From an uncultured Christensenellaceae bacterium (GTDB lineage: Bacteria > Bacillota > Clostridia > Christensenellales > UBA1242): a stretch of 16,098 nt of DNA. Position numbers and translations under genes: made by a program. The stretch covers positions 1 to 16,098 of the forward strand of contig CATLDS010000003.1 in the NCBI GenBank assembly GCA_949902685.1, written 5' to 3'. This document shows, piece by piece, positions 1 through 7,700 of the stretch (position 1 is the stretch's first letter; each line of letters opens with the position of its first letter). Below the pieces are notes generated by a model. The model made no database searches. It worked only from the letters and a program-made list of their open reading frames with translations, and was not told the DNA's origin.

Positions 1-183
1 ATTGGAAATTTGAAATTAGAGATTGAAATGTTAAAAGCAATAAAAGAGCCTACAATAAATCAAAAATTTAATATTTTAGATGAGTACTTTTCGTTTTGTG
101 TAGACAATGATATTGATGTTTATCGAATAGAGTCTACATATAAATTTGAAAATTATCTAAAGAAGAAACAAGAAAATATTTAA
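1..183 (+). CDS. 3' end of an unrecognised protein gene (5' end outside window)
   Basis: Frame 1 is open from the window edge to a TAA at 181-183 and gives the last 60 residues of a protein. The tail is rich in Lys, Glu, Asn and Ile and ends in a basic helix-like stretch (YLKKKQENI). I do not recognise a family from so short a piece. The stop codon overlaps the Shine-Dalgarno of the next gene (TAAGGAG at 181-187), so it is very likely the upstream member of the same operon as the HTH-like protein at 195-869. By context it may be a replication, partition or mobile-element gene, but that is inference only. Confidence 0.6.
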   Translation: MGNLKLEIEMLKAIKEPTINQKFNILDEYFSFCVDNDIDVYRIESTYKFENYLKKKQENI

Positions 184-194
184 GGAGAAAAATA

Positions 195-869
195 ATGGAA
201 AATTTTTATAAGCAAACAGAATTAGAGTTTGAAGATAAAGGTATAATGACTTTGATAGCAGATTTGCAGTCTTGTTATGATAGTCAGCAAAATAATTTTT
301 GTAAACTATGCTTTTGTGTAAACAAGATATGTAATTACTTTGATTGTAATTACATAGGTAAAGAAAAGAAATCAAATGAGTATTACGATAAGAATAAGTT
401 GCTTGCTAGATTTGGTTTCGAACGTTCTGTAGTATCACGTATGATTAATTGCTATTTAAGATTTATGACAGGAACAGATATTAATTCTGTAAATATGAAA
501 GAGTGGTATATCGGTTATTCTCAATCAAAATTATTTGAAATGCTTAACTTGTCTACTCTATCATTGGAAGACGCTATTAATAAAAAACTTATTAGAACTG
601 ATATGACTGTGAAAGATATACGCGCCTATATCAAGTCAGTTAAAGACGGCAACGATAAAGCTGAGAAAGTTCTAGAAGACACTAAGCAAATGGCTGAAGA
701 TGAAGAAATACCTATGGCATATGATCCAAGTCAGCATTATGATTTAGATTATTTTGATACTCAATCTAAAAAACAATTAGTCAATATGATATGGGAATTG
801 CAAAAGTATTGTGAAAAGTTAAAAGCAAAAATAAATACAAAATCTGCTACTAAGAAGAAAGTAGCATAA
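195..869 (+). CDS. HTH-containing protein of plasmid/ICE maintenance type (224 aa, hypothetical)
   Basis: The start is set by AGGAG at 183-187, 7 nt before ATG; the SD overlaps the preceding stop codon. Residues about 70-92 (LLARFGFERSVVSRMINCYLRF) look like a helix-turn-helix with a Val-Ser-Arg recognition helix. A following segment (YSQSKLFEML ... DMTVKDIRAYIKSVK, about 108-148) resembles the helical part shared by many Firmicute plasmid/ICE hypothetical proteins of ParB/KorB-like layout, with the recurrent MTV-IR motif. The C-terminus is a Lys-rich helix (KYCEKLKAKIN) with a basic tail. It may bind DNA in replication, partition or element regulation. The family link is by pattern recognition and the exact role is unknown. 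It is followed after 16 nt by a small coiled-coil gene. Confidence 0.75.
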   Translation: MENFYKQTELEFEDKGIMTLIADLQSCYDSQQNNFCKLCFCVNKICNYFDCNYIGKEKKSNEYYDKNKLLARFGFERSVVSRMINCYLRFMTGTDINSVNMKEWYIGYSQSKLFEMLNLSTLSLEDAINKKLIRTDMTVKDIRAYIKSVKDGNDKAEKVLEDTKQMAEDEEIPMAYDPSQHYDLDYFDTQSKKQLVNMIWELQKYCEKLKAKINTKSATKKKVA

Positions 870-885
870 TAAATAAGGAGAGATT

Positions 886-1071
886 ATGAAAAAGTTATTT
901 AATAAATCTAAATATATAAAACAACTAGAAGAAGAAAATAAGTTATTGAAACAAACAAATGATATTAATTCTATGAGATTACTTAATGAGATGAAGAAGA
1001 ATAATATTTTATTACAGAAATTAGTACAATGTAAGGAACAGCAGTTATTTAATAGACTTGCTGTAATGTAA
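886..1071 (+). CDS. Small coiled-coil protein (61 aa, hypothetical)
   Basis: ATG at 886 is preceded by AGGAG at 876-880 with a 5-nt spacer, and it lies 16 nt behind the HTH-like gene, so it is the last gene of the same operon. The first third is basic (KKLFNKSKYIKQ) and residues about 13-50 form a probable coiled coil (heptads of L/I/M with E, K and N). There is no membrane segment and no cysteine pair; a single Cys lies near the end. It could be a partner or oligomerisation subunit of the preceding protein. A terminator hairpin starts 6 nt after the stop. No family is recognised. Confidence 0.65.
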   Translation: MKKLFNKSKYIKQLEEENKLLKQTNDINSMRLLNEMKKNNILLQKLVQCKEQQLFNRLAVM

Positions 1072-1076
1072 ATAAC

Positions 1077-1109
1077 AAAAAACTAGGTTGTTTTATGACC
1101 TAGTTTTTT
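1077..1109. terminator. Bidirectional rho-independent terminator between convergent genes
   Basis: A 12-bp perfect stem (AAAAAACTAGGT at 1077-1088 pairs with 1098-1109) has a 9-nt loop and A/T tails on both sides, so it can work in both directions. It ends the rightward cassette and the leftward lipoprotein gene. The TAG stop of the lipoprotein (1100-1102) lies inside the stem. Confidence 0.9.
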
Positions 1110-1627
1110 ATTTGCGAATAATTAAAATGTAATGTTAAATTTTCTTTTTCATTGTTATCTATATTAAATTGATAGTTAGCTATATCGCTTAATATTGTGT
1201 TTTTGTACTTTTCATTTCTTAGTGTTATATCGTTTTCTTTCTTTATTATTAATATTGTGTCTATACTATTTAGATTGTATTCTTTATTTCCGTCTTTTAT
1301 TGTGAGGTTTACAATTAATACAAATTTATTAGATTTTGTTTTTAGAATATTGCTTATATTGGGTGCAAAGAACGTTTCTTCATAGCTTTTATTTGGTTTC
1401 GTAATTTTATAGCTAGGATTTTCTTTTTGATATAACTTGGTTATATTTCCATTATCTATTATGTCAATAGATAGATATGTTATGTCATATTCGTTTTTAC
1501 TATTAGCATTTGCAACGAATATTTCTATACCTTTGAAATTTATTATTGTTTCACTATTGCATGCAGTTAATAGCAAACATGATAGAGTTATTCCAAGTAT
1601 TAAAATCAAACTATATATTTTTTTCAT
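1100..1627 (-). CDS. Small secreted lipoprotein of unknown function (175 aa)
   Basis: The N-terminus is a classic lipoprotein signal: MKK, a hydrophobic core (residues 4-20) and a lipobox LLTAC with Cys23 as the expected lipidation site. The mature part (about 152 residues) is rich in Asn, Lys, Ile and Glu and predicted mainly beta-strand (alternating segments such as FVLIVNLTIKDG and NIKLY-type patterns). The overall look is that of small Ig-like or DUF4352-like lipoproteins, but I cannot assign a family. The start is ATG 1627 with GAGG about 12 nt upstream, a somewhat long spacing. It is transcribed alone and convergently with the HTH cassette. It should be anchored to the outer face of the membrane; its substrate or partner is unknown. 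Confidence 0.8.
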   Translation of the reverse strand: MKKIYSLILILGITLSCLLLTACNSETIINFKGIEIFVANANSKNEYDITYLSIDIIDNGNITKLYQKENPSYKITKPNKSYEETFFAPNISNILKTKSNKFVLIVNLTIKDGNKEYNLNSIDTILIIKKENDITLRNEKYKNTILSDIANYQFNIDNNEKENLTLHFNYSQIKN

Positions 1628-1745
1628 ATTGAATTTTTCCTCGTTTTATATTAACATATTACATCGTACATATTATTAGATTATTTATTTTATAAAAAAA
1701 GACAAATTTCGACAATTAAATTATTTTGTTAAAAGGAGATTACAA

Positions 1746-2780
1746 ATGAAACAGAAAGGTACTAAAAACTTAACATATACACAGAGATTACAAATTGAAA
1801 CATTATATAATGCAAAACATAAGATTAAAGATATAGCAGATACATTAGGTTTACATTTTACAACTATCTATAAAGAGATTAAGAAAGGTTTATATGAACA
1901 TGTTAGTAAGCAAGATACATTTTGGTATGGCGTGAGATATACAAAGCATAAAAGGTATTCAGCAAAAATAGCGCAAGATAGATATAATCAAGTTTGCTTA
2001 AATAAAGGCAGAGACTTAAAAATAGGTAAAGATTATGCATTGGTGCATTATATAGAAAAACGAGTTTGCGAAGATAAAATTTCGCCATGCGCTGTACTTG
2101 GAGAGATTAAGTATAAGAAACTGCCGTTTACAATTATTAGTAAAACGACACTTTATCGATATATAGATATGGGCATATTCGACAATATTAAAATCGATAA
2201 ACGTAAAAAGGCATATAAGAAAGTCACTATTAAGAGAGCACCAAAAGGTACAAGTATTGAAAAGAGACCTATAGAGATTAGACAACGTAATAGTTTTGGC
2301 CATTGGGAAATGGATTGCGTTTGCGGAAGCAATAAATCCACTCTACTTGTGCTTAGCGAACGTTTAACTCGAAAGGAGATTATATTTCAAATGCAAGATC
2401 AAAAAGCAAATAGTGTTATTCATTGTTTGAACGTGCTTGAACGTAGATTTGGCGCTATGTTTAAGAAAGTGTTTAAGACAATTACTGTAGACAATGGTAG
2501 TGAATTTGCAGATTTCAATGGAATGGAAAAATCTTGTTATGGAAGAAATAGCAAACGAACACTTGTTTATTATTGTCATCCGTACTGCTCTAGCGAACGC
2601 GGAACGAATGAAAGACTTAATCGAGAAATTAGACGATTAATACCAAAAGGCTCTGCGCTTTCGAAATATACTATTGAAGATATACAAAAGGTCGAAGATT
2701 GGGTTAATAGCTACCCTAGAGAGATTTTAGGTTATGCAACTTCTCAAGAATTGTTTAATAAACAATTACAATGTTTATAG
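1746..2780 (+). CDS. IS30-family transposase (344 aa, apparently intact)
   Basis: This is a DDE transposase. Residues about 8-48 (LTYTQRLQIETLYNAKHKIKDIA..., IYKEI) are the IS30-type HTH that binds inverted repeats. The catalytic core has GHWEMD (D190), TVDNGSEF (D249) and SSERGTNE (E284), with 34 residues between the second Asp and the Glu, close to the IS30 D(33)E spacing. The C-terminal PREILGY-TSQELF motif corresponds to the usual NNRPRKCLGY-TP-EVF ending. Length is normal for the family and there is no frameshift. AGGAG at 1734-1738, 7 nt before ATG, sets the start. I could not find convincing terminal inverted repeats or a target duplication around the gene, so the element borders are undefined and it may no longer be mobile. 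Confidence 0.92.
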   Translation: MKQKGTKNLTYTQRLQIETLYNAKHKIKDIADTLGLHFTTIYKEIKKGLYEHVSKQDTFWYGVRYTKHKRYSAKIAQDRYNQVCLNKGRDLKIGKDYALVHYIEKRVCEDKISPCAVLGEIKYKKLPFTIISKTTLYRYIDMGIFDNIKIDKRKKAYKKVTIKRAPKGTSIEKRPIEIRQRNSFGHWEMDCVCGSNKSTLLVLSERLTRKEIIFQMQDQKANSVIHCLNVLERRFGAMFKKVFKTITVDNGSEFADFNGMEKSCYGRNSKRTLVYYCHPYCSSERGTNERLNREIRRLIPKGSALSKYTIEDIQKVEDWVNSYPREILGYATSQELFNKQLQCL

Positions 2781-2799
2781 GAACTAAATATAAAAAGTA

Positions 2800-2816
2800 G
2801 CACATAGTTTATGTGC
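2800..2816 (+). terminator. Weak hairpin after the transposase gene
   Basis: A 7-bp perfect stem (GCACATA 2800-2806, TATGTGC 2810-2816) has a GTT loop and is followed by a poor T tract (CTTATTTTC). It may be a weak terminator or part of the right end of the insertion sequence. Confidence 0.4.
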
Positions 2817-2832
2817 CTTATTTTCGTTGCGT

Positions 2833-2858
2833 TCTTCCCCTAGGGGAAGATGTTTTTT
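2833..2858 (+). terminator. Strong terminator built on an 18-bp perfect palindrome
   Basis: TCTTCCCCTAGGGGAAGA at 2833-2850 is a perfect palindrome. As RNA it can form a 7-bp GC-rich stem with a CUAG loop, and it is followed by a run of six T (2853-2858). It sits about 55 bp behind the transposase stop and is much more GC-rich than its surroundings. Confidence 0.75.
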
Positions 2859-2969
2859 ATCTACATAGTCTAAATATCTAACAAATTAATAAAAAGTTAA
2901 AATTTTTTTGAAGAAATTAGATAAATTTACTTGACTTTACACAAAATTATTTCAAAATAAAAGACAATA

Positions 2970-2978
2970 TGATATAAT
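2970..2978 (+). promoter_or_regulatory. Extended -10 promoter giving a leaderless transcript
   Basis: TGATATAAT (TGn plus consensus TATAAT at 2973-2978) lies only 7 nt before the ATG at 2986. A poor -35 match (TTTCAA at 2950-2955) has a 17-bp spacer; an upstream TTGACT at 2931 is too far away to pair with this -10. The expected transcription start falls at or next to the ATG, and no Shine-Dalgarno sequence exists, so the downstream gene is probably leaderless. Confidence 0.7.
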
Positions 2979-2985
2979 CGTTTTT

Positions 2986-3582
2986 ATGGAAAGAGTAAAA
3001 AATTTAATATTGTACCATGTAGCAACCAATAGAAATTATAAAATAGGTGATACAATAATTTTCGATGAAAACACAATCACGGGGCAGTATAAGAAAGCGA
3101 TGGATTTGACAGCACTTCATGGTAGCACTCGAATGTGTGATTATATGTACAAGATATGTAATTCTCGATTTAAACGATTATCTAAAGCGGAAACATTAGA
3201 AGTAGCCAAACTTTTAGATCAGTACGATGTAGCGATGCGAGATTTAGCAATCGAACAAATACGAAAAACTTATTACCCTGACTACCCCTCTCGCCTACAC
3301 TCAATGTATCTAAGCGAAACAAAAGATGAAACCTTAAACAATCTTTATGTCATGTCAAAAAACACTCACAAACAGACATTTCAAGCAATAGCCGTGAAAC
3401 TTAATGGGAAAATATTTAGAGCAAACAGTTCATCTAATATAAGTCGTTTAGGTCAATCCTATTCGTATTATCTAGAGCGAGCAAAAGAATATTGGTCACA
3501 GAAGTCGACTGGTAAAGTTTTAGAAATTTTATTTGAAGGCACGGCTGAAGTTGTAGACATAATCGAAGAAATATACACTTAA
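2986..3582 (+). CDS. DUF2441 family protein (198 aa)
   Basis: The sequence matches the DUF2441 pattern: an N-terminal LYHVAT-N...GDTIIFDE segment (residues 9-28), a helical middle, YPDYPSRLHSMYLSET (97-112) and a C-terminal FEG-AEVVDIIEEI strand (183-196). Length is typical of the family. Function is not established. The order YH (H11), MYLS (Y108) and E-G-x-x-EVV (E184/E188) is reminiscent of the H-Y-E core of ADP-ribosyltransferase-like folds; this is my inference, not a demonstrated relationship. The start is ATG 2986, since the conserved YH motif lies close behind it and no upstream start exists; there is no RBS. A methyltransferase gene follows after 14 nt, so the two probably share one mRNA. 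Confidence 0.82.
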   Translation: MERVKNLILYHVATNRNYKIGDTIIFDENTITGQYKKAMDLTALHGSTRMCDYMYKICNSRFKRLSKAETLEVAKLLDQYDVAMRDLAIEQIRKTYYPDYPSRLHSMYLSETKDETLNNLYVMSKNTHKQTFQAIAVKLNGKIFRANSSSNISRLGQSYSYYLERAKEYWSQKSTGKVLEILFEGTAEVVDIIEEIYT

Positions 3583-3596
3583 GTTATAGGAGTTTT

Positions 3597-4718
3597 ATGG
3601 AAAAAATTTTTGAAATAATCAACAAAAATGAAGAAAATATAGTAAAAATAGTGTTATCCAATACAGATAGCGAAATTAAAAAGATTATCATACGTCCTGT
3701 CTTAATAAATAATAAAATTAAATGGCAAGTTGAAAAATATATCAAAATGCAAGTTTTTCACACTAATATTGATTACAAAGAAATATTTAATATCCCTTTT
3801 AATAATTATTTACAAATTTTAATAGAAACCAAGGGAGAAAATATTCAGTTCATATATAAGAAGAATAAATACAATATGAAAATCACACCCAATTCAATTG
3901 CCAACATCTCACTTAGTCATAATAAAGCAAAAGATTATATAATTAAAGAAGGTGAAAATGTCCCAGTTCTAACAGAATTAGGTGTATTTACTAAGGATAA
4001 TAAAATTGTAAAATCAATGTACGACAAGTATAAACAAATTAATAAATTTATTGAATGTATTGACGATATTATTAAAGACTATCCTTCTAACACTATGACA
4101 GTATTAGACTTTGCTTGCGGGAAATCATATCTAACATTTATTCTATACTATTATCTTACTGAAAAGAAAAAGATTAAAGCAAATGTAATTGGTTATGACT
4201 TAAAAGAAGATGTGATAACTAACTGTAATAATTTAGCCAAAAAGTATGCTTACAACTCACTTGAATTTATTCATGCAGATGTCAGCAAAGATACTTTATA
4301 TGATAAACAGATAGACATGGTAGTATCTCTACATGCGTGCGATACCGCGACTGATTATGCGCTAAATTATGCCATCGCTCACAATGTAAAATATATTGTT
4401 TCCGTTCCTTGTTGCCAACACGAAATTAATAACAACATTAAAGATATTGGAGAATTTAATCTATTGCTAAAAGACGGAATTATAAAAGAACGCTTTTCCG
4501 CCCTATTCACTGACTCTATTAGAAGTGAAATCCTTAGAAACCTAGGATATAAGGTTGATTTACTAGAATTCGTTGACCTCAGTCACACACCTAAAAATAT
4601 AATGATACGTGCAGTAAAATCTAGTAAAAAGAAGGATAGTAGCAATCTATCAACAATAATCAAAAAATATAGTATAAAACAGACATTATACGAATTATTA
4701 AAAGATAAATTAAAATAA
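3597..4718 (+). CDS. SAM-dependent methyltransferase, Methyltransf_32 type (373 aa)
   Basis: A Rossmann-type SAM-binding core occupies about 165-275. Motif I is VLDFACGKSYLTF (169-181), an acidic residue ends strand 2 (GYDL, D201), SLHACDTATD lies at 244-253, and the catalytic-side motif VPCCQHE lies at 270-276. DFGCGKSYLTF, LHACDTATD and PCCQHE are hallmarks of the Methyltransf_32 (METTL25/GSTCD-like) family widely annotated in Firmicutes as class I methyltransferase of unknown substrate; an RNA or protein target is plausible. The N-terminal 150 residues are mostly beta and Lys-rich, perhaps a substrate-binding domain. AGGAG at 3588-3592, 4 nt before ATG, sets the start. It is the second gene of an operon with the DUF2441 protein and ends directly in a terminator. 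Confidence 0.85.
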   Translation: MEKIFEIINKNEENIVKIVLSNTDSEIKKIIIRPVLINNKIKWQVEKYIKMQVFHTNIDYKEIFNIPFNNYLQILIETKGENIQFIYKKNKYNMKITPNSIANISLSHNKAKDYIIKEGENVPVLTELGVFTKDNKIVKSMYDKYKQINKFIECIDDIIKDYPSNTMTVLDFACGKSYLTFILYYYLTEKKKIKANVIGYDLKEDVITNCNNLAKKYAYNSLEFIHADVSKDTLYDKQIDMVVSLHACDTATDYALNYAIAHNVKYIVSVPCCQHEINNNIKDIGEFNLLLKDGIIKERFSALFTDSIRSEILRNLGYKVDLLEFVDLSHTPKNIMIRAVKSSKKKDSSNLSTIIKKYSIKQTLYELLKDKLK

Positions 4719-4744
4719 AAAACACTACTTAATGTAGTGTTTTT
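4718..4744. terminator. Bidirectional terminator between methyltransferase and giant surface-protein genes
   Basis: An 11-bp stem (4718-4728 with 4734-4744, core ACACTAC/GTAGTGT) has a 5-nt loop TTAAT and A/T tails on both sides. It follows the methyltransferase stop immediately, and the stop of the leftward giant gene is 8 bp away, so it can serve both. Confidence 0.88.
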
Positions 4745-4751
4745 CAATATG

Positions 4752-7700
4752 CTAAGGAGAAATAATCTTCTCATTAAATGAATGGAGTTCTATGCGCAGG
4801 CCGCTCTTTACTTCGTATCGAATCTCTATTACACCTTCCCTCTCGCTTATCTCGTACTTGCTTCCTCTTGGATCGGTTAGGTCTATCTCTACTTTCCCTT
4901 CTTCATCCTCTATTACTATTCTTTCTACTATCCTTACTTCGCCTGCTACTTCTTGTCTCCTATCTAGTCGTATTACTCCTATCTCTCCATATCTTTGTTC
5001 TGTATAGGTTACTTCTACTCCTACCTCAGTTTCTTTCTCTACTCCTGTCTCTAGGTCTTCTAAACTTCGGTATACATATTCCTCTATCTCTATTCCATAC
5101 TTTCGTCTCTCTACGCTTACTCGTATTCGTATATCGCTTCTTAGTTCTATCTCTCCTTCTATCTCTCGGTCGCTCTCTTTACTCTCTAGTAACTCTCTCT
5201 CCTCTCCTCCTTCTAGTCGGTAGATATTTACTTTCACTATGTATTTCTCTTCTAGCTTACCTTTATACCTATAACCTATCACTGTCCCTGCTATGTGGTA
5301 TTCTGGATTCTCCCTATTCCCTATCTCTACACTTATCTCTCGCGTCTCTAGGTACTCTCCTCTCTCTACCACCTCTTCTATCTTGTACTTCTTATCTGTC
5401 GCTACTTTAAAGTATATCTTTCCTTCTTCTGCTCGGCTCAATATTTCGCTCGTCAGTTCTAGAACATTATCTTTTAATACTATCTCTTCTGTCTCTTCTC
5501 CATATGCTTGGTAGTAATATCTTACTCCCTCTGTCTTGCTCGCTTTTGCACTAAATGTTATTCCTTTCCCTACATATACTCCACTTAGACTTATCTCGCT
5601 TGAGTCTGCATTCTGTCTCTTCTCTGTTCCATAACTTGAGATATCATAAATCTTCTCTTGCTCGCTTCCTACTTGTAGTACTGCTGTGTATCTCTCTTTC
5701 TCTATGTACACTGTATACTTCGCATAACTATTTCCTGGCTTGAATTCGCTCTCTAGTGTAAGTACTTGCACTCCTTCTATCTCTCTTATCTCGCCTTCTT
5801 GTTCACTTCCGTTTCCGCGCTTATACCCTACATATTTATAACCAGCATTCAATTCTATCTTTAGCTCTATCTTCCTGCCTTCAAACACTTGTTTCGCATT
5901 CAGTCCTTCTTGTAATATGTCTCCTACGTATAATCTAAACTCTCCGTATTCATCCTTCGGTAAATTATTGCTCTTCAATACTATCTCTACTATTACCTCT
6001 TGGTTTGAATGCTCCTCTATCTCTACTATGAACTTTAATTCGCCGTATTCGTAGTCCTCATCTACTACTGTATATCTATCATTTGAGTCTAGCGTATGTG
6101 TGTTTGTATTTACATAGATTGTTATGTCGTAATCCGCTCCTGTCTTCCCTCGCTCTACTTGTATCTCTTTACCTAAATACAATTTGCCTTCGCTCTTCAG
6201 TCTTATTCCTTCCGTTATTCCGCTTAACTCCGCTGTGCTGACTACTTTCCCACCTAGCCTATACTCAACCTTTGTCTCTAATATCTTAGGTATGTATTTT
6301 ATCGTTAACTTACCGTTATCTGTTAACCTAATGTTTCCTGTCTGTACCTTTTCTCCGTCTAGATAGTATTCTACTCCTGTATATCTCTTGTCGTCCATAT
6401 TGGAGCTTAATGTATTATCTCCACCTTTGTATGTGTATGCTCGCTCTTCAGTATATGTATTCCCTGATGTCGTTATTTCCTTGGTATAGCCTTCTATCCT
6501 TAAGGTTGTACTTCTTGTACTGCTCTCGCTGTCTCCCTCTAATGTCTCTACTTCCATATCTAATGTTAGTAACTCTCTTACTCCCATTACAAAGTATATA
6601 TTCCTATTGCTGTTATCTACTATTACATTTACTGTATTCTTTACTAGATATTGTAATAGTCGTGGCTCTATTGTATATGTTGTATTTGGTACTTCATCTA
6701 ATGGATATGCGTAGTTCTTCCTATACCTATTTAAGTTTCCTGCTGTATACGCGTCATATGCACAACTAAATCTCACTACATACTCTTTGTCTGCTATTTT
6801 CGTTCCATACATACTTGCTTCTGCTATGGTATCAAAAGCACCTGCTAAACTTACTTCCCCTTTTGAATAACTCCATGTACCTAGAGACTTCTCTTCGTAT
6901 GTAGTTACTCCATTGTTGTACTTCTCTATGTATCTTCCTGTATGCTCGTCGTAATATCTCACTCCTAGCTTAAACTCTATCTCTTTTGTGTTTACTTTCG
7001 CTATGCCTAGGTCTGCATTGTTTACTGTATAGTCTTCATCTACTTTGCTGTAATACTTCTCTCTTAACCATGCTCCGTCTATTACTACTGTGTATACTTG
7101 TCCTTCTCTGTTGAAATATCCGTCTGTTAGGTCTACTATCTTTTCCCCATCGCTATTGTATATTGCCATCGCTGGAGTATCGTACTCATATCCTATCTGT
7201 GCATTGTAGTGGATGCTGAGACTTGTACCTATTTTTAAGCCTGTTATCTCTACACTTGGCTGTGTTGTGTAATAACTCGTATTTCCATCTATTGTTATAT
7301 CTAACCAGCCAGATATATTACTTCCATCTCCTATCTCTACTGTCACACTGTATTTTATCTTTTCGTAGTTCGCTATTATGTGTATCTGTGAACCATTTAC
7401 TAATCCCCCGGCATCTATGTTGGCCGCTGTTAGGGTATTCGTATATTCATCTCCGTTTGCCCAACTTATATATTGACCATTGGTTAGGCTTAACACTCTA
7501 TGCCCTATGAATATATCTTCAGTATGGTCTATACTTTGGTCTATTACATTGACCTCTAAATCTGCTCCCGCATAGAACTTGAATTCATCCACTTTATTAC
7601 TTGGTCTATAGGATGATGCTAATGTCCCTCTCCATATATACAACTCCATACTTTTTGTACTTTCATTGTATATCGCCATATATTGCTTTTGTCCTTCCTT

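Noticed and set aside
1628..1745. IS30 left inverted repeat or promoter in the AT-rich gap before the transposase
   Set aside because: Candidate hexamers (TTGTCG-17-TAAAAT on the minus strand) are weak in such AT-rich DNA, and no sequence here matches the region behind the transposase in reverse.
2931..2936. TTGACT as -35 box of the DUF2441 promoter
   Set aside because: It is 36 bp from the TATAAT at 2973, far outside the usual 16-18 bp spacing, and no good -10 lies at the right distance.
4778..7510. Long + strand open frames rich in Leu and Ser (for example 4778-5410) antisense to the giant gene
   Set aside because: They arise from the purine-rich coding strand below; they have no SD, no family resemblance and low-complexity Leu/Ser composition.
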